Positions 1-6,072 of a DNA stretch of 7,384 nt are shown one piece after another. Origin of the DNA: an uncultured Eubacteriales bacterium (GTDB lineage Bacteria > Bacillota > Clostridia > Oscillospirales > Feifaniaceae). Numbering within the stretch: the stretch's first letter is position 1; every line of letters starts with the position of its first letter. Below the pieces are notes generated by a model. The model did no database searches. It worked only from the letters and a program-made list of their open reading frames with translations, and had not been told where the DNA came from. The stretch spans positions 1 to 7,384 of the forward strand of contig CABRXB010000050.1 of the NCBI GenBank assembly GCA_902474785.1. The letters are read 5' to 3'. A program made the position numbers and the translations under genes.

Positions 1-3000
1 GCATGTCGACGCCAAGCATCTCCTGCGCCCTGCCCAGCGCCCCGGCGTATTGCGTGGGCATTTCCTTGTCTGCGTTGTCCTCAATGATAGCCTGCGCCGC
101 CTCGCGCACGCCTTCAAAGCGCCCCGCCGCAAAGAGCCGGTTTGCGCTGTTCACAGCGCCCTCCATCGAGCGAATGGCCTCATATATCACTTGAAGCTGT
201 TCGCCCGTCAGCTCGACAAAGGGGATGTTTGCATTCTTGACAGCCTTCTCAAACAGGCCGTTTTCCGCAAGCAGGGCATCGTTAACGGTAAACCCGCTCC
301 CATATTGCCGAAAGGCGTCTCTGGCCTGTTCGAGCGCCGCTTTGAGCCGCAGCGCCTTTTCCACTTCTGACAGGGCCGCCCTGCCCTGCTCCGTGCTCTG
401 TTCCATGCTCTCGTAGGAGACCGTCTGCTCCCCGTCCGGCGTGATCATGCGAAATGGCAGTTCCTCCCCGGCAAGAGAGTTCTCCTGCATAGTCTCAAAG
501 GAAAAGCCGCTTTCCAGCTGAATGGCGTCGAGCAATATGCCAACGCTTTGGGCAAGCTCTGCCGGAACGTGCTGCTTGTCTGTCGGATGCTTTAGCTTGC
601 GCGCCAGTCTCCGGGCGGCGCGCTCTGTCTTGGCCCGCAGTTCCCGAAGCGCACGGCGCTCGTCTCGGGTCTTGTATTTTGCCTCCACCTGCTGCGCCAG
701 CTCCCCGCGGCGGGCCCGCTCTTTTTGCAGCATCTCCATGCGGCGCAGTCGGTCGAAGGATTTTTGCTTGGCAAAGCGCGCCTCCTGCCTGTCCGCCCAC
801 GTCATGGGCGCCTGCGGCATGTCGTGAAAGCTGTCTAAAATATCCGCGGCAAGCGACTGCACAGCCACATCCATCTGCGCCGAGTAGGGATTTTCCCAGA
901 TGGGCCGCAGATCATCCAAAACTTCCACAATACGCAATAGCTGATCCGCCTGTGTTGTCGTCTGTTGCGCGTCAAAATATTCTGGCCAGAGCTCAGAGAG
1001 TTGGGAAAACATCTGGTCAATGCTCATCCCATCCTTGGAGGAGAGGGACAGCCTTCCAAAATTTTGTTTGCGCAGTTCCGCGTATCCACCGACGCTCTCA
1101 AGCTCTGCAAAAAGCAATTGTGGCACATGCAGCTTTGTGTTGCGAAGATAGCTGCGCAGCTCCGCATAGCTCTCATAGAGCTCGTTTTCCTGCCGGATGG
1201 AGCTCTCCAGGATGTTTTTTGCAATGTCTCGTGTCTGTTTGTTCACGTCCCTCCAAAACGCCTCAAAGGAAATCGAATCCTCATGCTGCATCCGCCCTGC
1301 GTTTGAGAGCTCGTCAAAAAGCGTCACAAGTTGGTCTGTCAGTGCTTTTTTGTCGTATTTCGAGGAATGTTGCGAGAGAAGCGCCCCGGCATACTGCCCC
1401 GTCACGGCGCGGTTGATCTGAATGCCCTCGCTTTTTTTGAACTGCTCGGAAAGCCGCTCCACCTTTTCTTCCAGTCGCGCGATCTCCCGCTCCATGGCCG
1501 CCGTGCTCTTGAGGGAATATTTTGTGTTGCTTTTTCCGTCGGGTGTGGATATACTAGTAGTGCTGGATACAGCCCTTCTGCCGGTCTCACTTTTTTGTGA
1601 GTTCACGGTATTGCTGTATCCAGCTTTATCTTTGTCTGTCTCTCTTTTCAGATTCAACAAATCATATAAAATCAACCTCCCATTCGAACGTAAGGCGACT
1701 ACAACTTGAGCGGTATATTCATTTTCTCCAATGTGAAGTAATACTTTACCACGCGCAAATTCCTGAATGTTGTCTTTTCTGGGATGAAACAGCGCCTCGT
1801 TAATATAATGATGGGAAACTTTTAGGATTTCATCTATATTGTCAGTGGCGCGTAGTTTATCAGCATATAATTGCGGTTCTCTTTGCATGATTCTCTGTGT
1901 GTATTTGGAGAAAGTCATCTCCCGAATACTTTGCTTGTCAATTTCAATCACATTGTTTCCAACCTGCACGCCATTCGGGAATTTTTTGCGCAGATTGTCT
2001 TTTATCGCTCTAATCCACTCTTTTTTCGGTACACCAGCCAAAATGTCGTTTTCAACCTCTACATAGGGTGTATTATCCTGCGTATACTTGATCGAATACC
2101 GCGCCCCGCCGTCTGTCTGGTCGGCACTCTCTTGTCCCTTCTGCGCCGAGATCCACTTGGTGAAATGCTGCAAAATCGCCTTGCCCTGTTTTTCGTTGAG
2201 ATTTTGCAACTTGACATCATACCCTAGCTGTCGGCTGAGGGCGCGCTCCACAACGTCGCTCCCAATTTCCTGTTCGATGCGCGCTTTGGTCTGCGGCTTC
2301 ATGCTCAAATCGTCTGTCACATATCGGCCGCGCGCAAGCGAAAGATAGCCCACCACCCGGCCGCCCGCGGCTTCAACCGCCTGGGTGAGCGACATGAGCG
2401 TGGAGCCGCTTGACACCACATCGTCAACCAGCACAAAGTGCCGACCGGTCAAGTCCTGCTGCTGTCCGTCAAGGGTGAAGGTCACGGGGTGAATCAGGCG
2501 ATCCCATGTGCTGGCAAGGTCTTTCATGCCGCTTTTTCCGGTCTGAAACACCCCCTCGAAGGTGCTGCCGCCCGTCCTTTGCGCTGTCATGCGCGCAAGC
2601 GCAAGGGGAAGCGCGTTGCCGCCCGTTTCGTAGCGCACCGGCACAAGCTCCGCCCCTTTGAAATGCCTGCCCGCTTGCTCAAAAAAGTCGTCCTTCATCA
2701 CGGTGTTGAGCAGCCGGTTTGCAGCGATGGCGCTGCCGTCCTTGGCCTCGCGCAACAGCGCCATCCACCCCTCTTTTTGCGACATCGTTCCATAGGACGT
2801 GTTGGCAATCAGCGGCATGGTTCGCTCTTGCTCCAGCTTTAAGCTGAAGCGCGCCGCATCGGTTTCGCTCTCCTTCGCGGGCGTAAAGTCCGGCGCGCCC
2901 TTGATGGAATATTTTGTGTTGCTATTGTCGCCTGTTTTGGATATAATGGAAGGGGAACCGAAGGTGGTTGAAGAGAACGGCAATTGGAGCCTATTATCGC

Positions 3001-6000
3001 GCAACCATTGTTCGGTTCTTTTTTTGTTGGGGTCTATATACAAAATGGGGCTGGTGTTGATCAATGATTGGGATGATTCCTTCCCATACGCGCTGGCAAT
3101 TTTGAATTCATCAAGTTCGATACCACCTTTGCTGGCTGGAGAAAGCTCCAGAATGGCTAGCACAGGAACTCCGTTTTCATCTGCAATTTCACCAAACATG
3201 GTCACTCTGCTCATTGCGCTCTTTGATTGCATGATAATCACTGGGTTTTCAATGATTTCAGGAACCTGTTTGATAATAGAATCTGTCATTTCAGGATGGG
3301 CAGCCTTTATTTTGCGAATTTTCCCCGTATCCCAAGTAATGCGGCGATCTTGAACTCCAATGCTTTTCAATGCAGCAGAAGTTCGACCTACTAATAATGA
3401 AACAGATGCCTTTGGATAATTCGAAACCCATTGATCATAAGCTCTGGAAAAATTCTCATTCAAATGATACCGCGCCTCGCCGCCTGTCTGGGTGGCGTTT
3501 TTTTGTTGCTCTCTTGCTTGTTGCACCTGCTGCTGCGCCGCGTCGAGCGTCTTTTGCCAGAGCGCCGCGGCCTGCTCCACCGTGTGCATGTCGGCGCCAA
3601 ACTGCGCCCTGGCCGCCTCGTCCTGCGCGGCCTTGTCCCCGGCAAAAAACGCTTTGATCTTTTGAATGGCCTCTTTTACAACGTCAAACAGCTTTTGCGC
3701 CGCGCTGCGCTGTTCCCTTGCAAATTCCGCAAAGAGATTTTGATTTTCCAGCATCCGCTCGGTATAGTTGGCCACCACTTCATCCATGGCGCCCTGGGTG
3801 TCGGTCAGCACGCCAAATTCCCGATATTGCTCGTTTGTATAGTTCACTTCTGTAGTGCCAAGTGCATCCTTTTGATTGAGCACATAATCCCGATAAAGGC
3901 GATATTGCTCTGGCGCCAGCTCTTGCAGACGGTGCGTCACCTCGTGGGCCAGCACAGTCATCACGGGGCTCTCTGCATCGGCCGAGATGGTGATGACGCC
4001 CTTTTCAATGACGCCATTGACGCCGCCCTTGCCGCTCGGCTCGCCCATTGTGATTTTCACGCCCAGCGCCTTCCCCACGCGGTTCAGGGTGTCTTTTTGG
4101 CCGCTCTTCAAGCCTTTGTCATACGCGCTTGCAACAAAGCCCGCCTCGCTGCCCTCTAGGGTGGCATAGCCTGTTCTCGTCTTTTCAAACACCGCGGCGC
4201 GCGCCACGCCCTCCTTGTCTTTTGCAAGGGAAGCCTTGGCGTCCATGACGCCGGCGAGATATGCCGCCTCCACCTGATAGTCGTTCATGGCGCTCCCGGC
4301 GCGTCGGCGCGCCGTATCCTCGCCCGCTCCCGTCAATCCCGCCTGATACGCCGTGCCAAAGGCGCGGATGTAGTCGACGTCGTCCACGTCGGCGTTGCGC
4401 ACGGCAAAAAAAGCCTCCTGCCCCGTCTTGCCAAAGCTGCGCGCCGCTTCGTTTAGCAGTCGAGGCGGTGAGAGAATGGGGCCATCAGGCTGTGGCGTCG
4501 CTTCGGCCGGCTCACGCTGCATCTCTTGCGCCGCGCGCAAGAGGGGGTCGTCAGCCGGCCCGCTCTCCTGCTGCATCTCCATTGCCGCTCGCATGAGGGG
4601 GTCGTGCGCTTGCTTTGTCGCTGTCTGTCCATCCTGTTCTTGACGAACGTCGTTTTGCCGATCTGCTAAGCCATCTGGCGCAGCTAATTGCTCGCCGTCC
4701 TCCTGCCTGCTTTCACCAAGATCTGCCGTCTGGATGTTTTTCTCTCCCGACTGCAAAAGACGATTCGCCATGCCATAGCCAACGGTTTGCACCCCGCCCA
4801 CCATCGCAGCGATCTTTGCCCCTTCGCCGGCCGCCTCTAAAATCTCCGATCTTGCGTCTTTGTCCTTGCCGGTCACGGCACGCCCCAGAACCTCGGCAGC
4901 GCCAAGCGCCAAGTTTCCGGCGCCACCCCCTCCACGCGAGAATGTCAACGATGAAGGATCTGACACGGTACCCCTTGCAATATCTCTGCCCAATTGTTTG
5001 AGAAGATAGGACTGTTCCGACAGCGTCTGTCCATTTTGAATGCTTCCATCTTGCATGCGTTGCGCATTGGCGATGGACACAGCCTGTTGAAGCCCCTCCT
5101 CCAGCGCCTCGCCGCCGATGTTCAACCCGTACTTCCCCAGTGCTTTCAACGCCTTTTTTGTGGTGCTTTGTGTCGCCTCTTTCGCGACTGATTTGGCGCC
5201 GTCGGCGAGGGTATTCACCAGTTTTCCACTTCCAAGCGTTGCAAGATCGAACATGGCGTCCCCGGCTTCAATGAGAGCCGAGACAAAAGCCTCATCGTTT
5301 GCAGCGGCTCGCGCAGTCTCTTCATCCACCCCCAGTTCAATGAGTGTGCGAAATGCCGCGCCGCGCATTCTCTGAAACGAGTACATCCCGCTCCCCGCAG
5401 CGATGCCCGCCTTGGCACCCAGCGCCGTGCCGACGCCGGGAATCAAGCTGCCTGCGCCCCCTCCGACCAGTGCGCCTACCGCACGAGCTTTGGTTTGACC
5501 CCAAAGCTGGGGCAGATAGCCTGCAAACAACTGTGAAATCCAACGAAGCGTCGCGTCGTCGGCCAGCGTTTCCCTATTGTCGTGCTGAAATTCCTCAATG
5601 AGCGTGTCAATGGCCTGCATATAGGCGCGGTTTTCATCCGTGGGTTTCGAAAGATATTCGTTCCAGGCCATGTCCTGATCCCCTTTCAACCACCCAAGAT
5701 GCGCATTGGCACCAAATTGCCCAAAAAAGTTGTCTTCAAAAGTTTTCCCGCTCTTGTCGAGAACGTACCCTTGTTTTTCCAACGTCCTCCCCGCACCCTT
5801 GGCCGTGTCAAGGGCGCTTTTTTTCGTCGTCATCTCAAGGGCAGCCTGCTTTAGCACATCGTCTGCCTTTTGCACATTCCCGCTCTGGGCTATGGCGCGC
5901 CCAACCCCCTTGTTGGCCGTGTGTTCTTGAAACAGGGAAGCCCCGTAATCCACTGTGGCGCGCCGCTGCTCCTTGCGGCTTTCCTTTTGACTGATTTTAT

Positions 6001-6061
6001 TTTTCGTTGTTCCCGGCGCCTGCCCCAGCGCGACGTCAAGGTTGTCCAAAAAACTTCCCAT
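1..6061 (-). CDS. Giant phage polyvalent protein (metallopeptidase, MuF-C-like, phosphoribosyltransferase, LPD3-like domains), 3' end outside window
   Basis: The frame starts at ATG 6061-6059 and stays open for 2020 codons to base 2; I read every triplet and found no stop. The start is supported by AGGAGG five bases upstream. Domain order by residue: helical N-terminus with a Gly-rich hydrophobic stretch (195-225); acidic Gln-rich linker (about 436-530); metallopeptidase region (about 536-800, HEVTH at 706-710); Gln-rich coiled coil (about 825-855); MuF-C-like domain (865-1050); phosphoribosyltransferase domain (1076-1300, PRPP loop 1210-1221); LPD3-like domain (1320-1475); helical, basic C-terminal part (1519-2020 and beyond). 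Such proteins are known from phages and mobile elements and are proposed to be injected with the DNA to act in the new host cell. No signal peptide is visible. Delivery in the virion is inferred from the family, not shown here. Existence of the gene is near certain; domain names rest on motif recognition. Confidence 0.95.
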   Translation of the reverse strand, partial: MGSFLDNLDVALGQAPGTTKNKISQKESRKEQRRATVDYGASLFQEHTANKGVGRAIAQSGNVQKADDVLKQAALEMTTKKSALDTAKGAGRTLEKQGYVLDKSGKTFEDNFFGQFGANAHLGWLKGDQDMAWNEYLSKPTDENRAYMQAIDTLIEEFQHDNRETLADDATLRWISQLFAGYLPQLWGQTKARAVGALVGGGAGSLIPGVGTALGAKAGIAAGSGMYSFQRMRGAAFRTLIELGVDEETARAAANDEAFVSALIEAGDAMFDLATLGSGKLVNTLADGAKSVAKEATQSTTKKALKALGKYGLNIGGEALEEGLQQAVSIANAQRMQDGSIQNGQTLSEQSYLLKQLGRDIARGTVSDPSSLTFSRGGGGAGNLALGAAEVLGRAVTGKDKDARSEILEAAGEGAKIAAMVGGVQTVGYGMANRLLQSGEKNIQTADLGESRQEDGEQLAAPDGLADRQNDVRQEQDGQTATKQAHDPLMRAAMEMQQESGPADDPLLRAAQEMQREPAEATPQPDGPILSPPRLLNEAARSFGKTGQEAFFAVRNADVDDVDYIRAFGTAYQAGLTGAGEDTARRRAGSAMNDYQVEAAYLAGVMDAKASLAKDKEGVARAAVFEKTRTGYATLEGSEAGFVASAYDKGLKSGQKDTLNRVGKALGVKITMGEPSGKGGVNGVIEKGVITISADAESPVMTVLAHEVTHRLQELAPEQYRLYRDYVLNQKDALGTTEVNYTNEQYREFGVLTDTQGAMDEVVANYTERMLENQNLFAEFAREQRSAAQKLFDVVKEAIQKIKAFFAGDKAAQDEAARAQFGADMHTVEQAAALWQKTLDAAQQQVQQAREQQKNATQTGGEARYHLNENFSRAYDQWVSNYPKASVSLLVGRTSAALKSIGVQDRRITWDTGKIRKIKAAHPEMTDSIIKQVPEIIENPVIIMQSKSAMSRVTMFGEIADENGVPVLAILELSPASKGGIELDEFKIASAYGKESSQSLINTSPILYIDPNKKRTEQWLRDNRLQLPFSSTTFGSPSIISKTGDNSNTKYSIKGAPDFTPAKESETDAARFSLKLEQERTMPLIANTSYGTMSQKEGWMALLREAKDGSAIAANRLLNTVMKDDFFEQAGRHFKGAELVPVRYETGGNALPLALARMTAQRTGGSTFEGVFQTGKSGMKDLASTWDRLIHPVTFTLDGQQQDLTGRHFVLVDDVVSSGSTLMSLTQAVEAAGGRVVGYLSLARGRYVTDDLSMKPQTKARIEQEIGSDVVERALSRQLGYDVKLQNLNEKQGKAILQHFTKWISAQKGQESADQTDGGARYSIKYTQDNTPYVEVENDILAGVPKKEWIRAIKDNLRKKFPNGVQVGNNVIEIDKQSIREMTFSKYTQRIMQREPQLYADKLRATDNIDEILKVSHHYINEALFHPRKDNIQEFARGKVLLHIGENEYTAQVVVALRSNGRLILYDLLNLKRETDKDKAGYSNTVNSQKSETGRRAVSSTTSISTPDGKSNTKYSLKSTAAMEREIARLEEKVERLSEQFKKSEGIQINRAVTGQYAGALLSQHSSKYDKKALTDQLVTLFDELSNAGRMQHEDSISFEAFWRDVNKQTRDIAKNILESSIRQENELYESYAELRSYLRNTKLHVPQLLFAELESVGGYAELRKQNFGRLSLSSKDGMSIDQMFSQLSELWPEYFDAQQTTTQADQLLRIVEVLDDLRPIWENPYSAQMDVAVQSLAADILDSFHDMPQAPMTWADRQEARFAKQKSFDRLRRMEMLQKERARRGELAQQVEAKYKTRDERRALRELRAKTERAARRLARKLKHPTDKQHVPAELAQSVGILLDAIQLESGFSFETMQENSLAGEELPFRMITPDGEQTVSYESMEQSTEQGRAALSEVEKALRLKAALEQARDAFRQYGSGFTVNDALLAENGLFEKAVKNANIPFVELTGEQLQVIYEAIRSMEGAVNSANRLFAAGRFEGVREAAQAIIEDNADKEMPTQYAGALGRAQEMLGVDM
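2..1507 (-). other. Helical, basic C-terminal part of the giant protein (residues 1519-2020, incomplete)
   Basis: It starts with a coiled coil (EREIARLEEKVERLSEQF), then a helical region with LRSYLRNTKLHVP, FGRLSL, ELWPEYFDAQQT and ADQLLRIVEVLDDLRPIW. A long, highly charged helix follows (about 1771-1833, many Arg/Lys/Glu) and then HVPAELAQSVGILLDAI. I recognise this chain of motifs from other giant Clostridia phage proteins, where it forms the generic scaffold next to more specific domains. No catalytic motif is seen. The basic helix could bind nucleic acid or pack against DNA in the capsid, which is inference. The gene runs out of the window, so further domains probably follow. Confidence 0.65.
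1508..1553 (-). repeat. C-side boundary repeat, copy 2 (after the LPD3-like cassette)
   Basis: This is the partner of 2900-2945, in the same orientation and codon phase. Its identical 18-base core is at 1514-1531, again encoding SNTKYS, followed by LKS. The GC-rich helical part of the gene starts just beyond it. Confidence 0.88.
1508..2104 (-). other. AT-rich cassette coding for an LPD3-like domain (residues 1320-1518)
   Basis: The domain begins at ARYSIKYTQDNTPYVEVEND, continues with GVPKKEWIRAIKDNLRKKFP, GVQVGNNVIEID, SKYTQRIM, VSHHYINEALFHPRKDN (His1417, His1418, His1426, Arg1428, Lys1429), FARGKVLLHIGENEYTAQVV and ILYDLLNLK. This order matches a recurrent phage domain that I would assign to large polyvalent protein-associated domain 3; the exact number is from memory and could be another LPD or phage nuclease-type domain. 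The cluster of His, Arg, Lys and Asp at 1417-1431 is the likely functional site. A low-complexity Ser/Thr-rich linker follows up to TKYSLK (1513-1518). Lines counted by hand give 38-40 percent GC, well below the flanks. Confidence 0.62.
2096..2125 (-). repeat. N-side boundary repeat, copy 2 (before the LPD3-like cassette)
   Basis: This is the direct partner of 3467-3496 (26 of 30 identical, same orientation and same codon phase). It encodes QTDGGARY and again lies where the AT-rich domain begins. Confidence 0.85.
2162..2854 (-). other. Type I phosphoribosyltransferase domain (residues about 1070-1300)
   Basis: After the ARFSLK motif (1070-1075) the domain contains VPVRYETGGNALPLALARMT, then VLVDDVVSSGSTL (residues 1210-1222, bases 2434-2396). 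Two acidic residues followed by a small-residue loop ending in Thr form the classic PRPP-binding loop of type I phosphoribosyltransferases. A helical tail (IGSDVVERALSRQLGYDV and on) follows. The family moves phosphoribose between PRPP and a base, in salvage or modification. In polyvalent proteins such domains are known, but their substrate is not; the hood sequence here does not let me name one. The domain has the higher GC content of the main gene. Confidence 0.83.
2900..2945 (-). repeat. C-side boundary repeat, copy 1 (after the MuF-C-like cassette)
   Basis: These 46 bases align without gaps to 1508-1553, with 38 identical positions. An unbroken core of 18 (plus strand ggaatattttgtgttgct, 2906-2923) encodes SNTKYS, and a further identical ggatata lies at 2939-2945. 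It marks the end of the AT-rich domain. Confidence 0.88.
2900..3475 (-). other. AT-rich cassette coding for a MuF-C-like domain (residues 863-1054)
   Basis: The domain begins after ARYHLN (863-868) and ends at TKYSIK (1049-1054). Its core runs from an ITWDTGKIRKIKAAHPEMT segment (His922), through IIENPVIIMQS and a VPVLAILEL strand, to SAYGK (990-994), ILYIDPNKK and LQLP (1025-1028). That order (His helix, 'ENP' strand, 'S-x-YG', 'YID-NK', 'LQLP') is the one I associate with the MuF C-terminal domain, placed in the barnase/EndoU/colicin E5-D/RelE nuclease fold. It would then be an RNase-type effector. His922 and nearby Lys residues are candidate active-site residues. Base composition is clearly lower in GC (about 42 percent in a line counted by hand, against 58-73 percent in flanking lines). 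Confidence 0.68.
3467..3496 (-). repeat. N-side boundary repeat, copy 1 (before the MuF-C-like cassette)
   Basis: These 30 bases match 2096-2125 at 26 positions, including identical runs of 10, 5 and 8 bases. The copy encodes the QTGGEARY part of the joint. It marks the switch from GC-rich to AT-rich sequence. Confidence 0.85.
3662..4456 (-). other. Zincin-type metallopeptidase region (residues about 536-800)
   Basis: The region opens with a segment typical of phage polyvalent proteins (FGKTGQEAFFA, later YIRAFGTAYQAGLTG). After GVITI come MTVLAHEVTHRLQEL and a helical tail. HEVTH (residues 706-710, bases 3946-3932) is a HExxH zinc site: two His ligands and the catalytic Glu707. A possible third ligand is Glu761 in DEVVANYTERML, which would make it a gluzincin-like arrangement. 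The enzyme would hydrolyse peptide bonds; the target could be the host, the phage or the protein's own linkers. Zinc binding is well supported by motif and context, the substrate is unknown. Confidence 0.82.
4508..4603 (-). repeat. Duplicated 14-residue motif in the linker (residues 487-500 and 505-518)
   Basis: DPLMRAAMEMQQES (4603-4562) is followed by DPLLRAAQEMQREP (4549-4508), a period of 18 residues or 54 bp. Ten of 14 residues are identical. The repeat lies in an acidic, Gln/Pro-rich linker between the N-terminal region and the metallopeptidase region. Each unit would form a short amphipathic helix, so these may be small docking or packaging motifs; there is no direct evidence for this. 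Confidence 0.75.
5387..5479 (-). other. Gly-rich hydrophobic segment of the giant protein (residues 195-225)
   Basis: The segment runs VGALVGGGAGSLIPGVGTAL and continues with GAKAGIAAGSG. It is almost all Gly, Ala, Val, Leu and Ile with small residues at regular spacing, like the glycine-zipper stretches of membrane-active proteins. It sits inside an otherwise helical N-terminal region without a signal peptide. A second, weaker stretch of this kind is at residues 414-435 (GAKIAAMVGGVQTVGYGM). A role in membrane contact during DNA entry is possible but is only inferred from composition. Confidence 0.5.
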
Positions 6062-6072
6062 CTGTCCCTCCT
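6062..6072 (-). promoter_or_regulatory. Shine-Dalgarno AGGAGG of the giant gene, in the 11-base gap after the upstream stop
   Basis: Read on the minus strand, the junction is TAG, then AGGAGGGACAG, then ATG. The AGGAGG (6072-6067) is a full anti-Shine-Dalgarno match with a 5-base spacer. It directly touches the stop codon of the upstream gene, so a ribosome finishing the first gene covers the binding site of the second. This implies one transcript and probably coupled translation. There is no room for a separate promoter or terminator in the gap. Confidence 0.92.

Noticed and set aside
679..1416. A 245-codon plus-strand open frame, the longest on that strand
   Set aside because: It lies fully antisense to the helical part of the giant gene. 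Its translation is Pro/Ser/Arg/Cys-rich with no recognisable motif, and it is what a GC-rich antisense frame produces by chance.
1508..3475. The AT-rich islands as separate inserted genes or frameshifted remnants
   Set aside because: The frame runs through both islands and their flanks without a stop or a shift, and I saw no ribosome binding site inside. They are domains of one protein.
3431..4159. A 242-codon plus-strand open frame
   Set aside because: It is antisense to the metallopeptidase region, whose HEVTH motif is intact on the other strand. The product is an arbitrary Leu/His/Arg-rich sequence.
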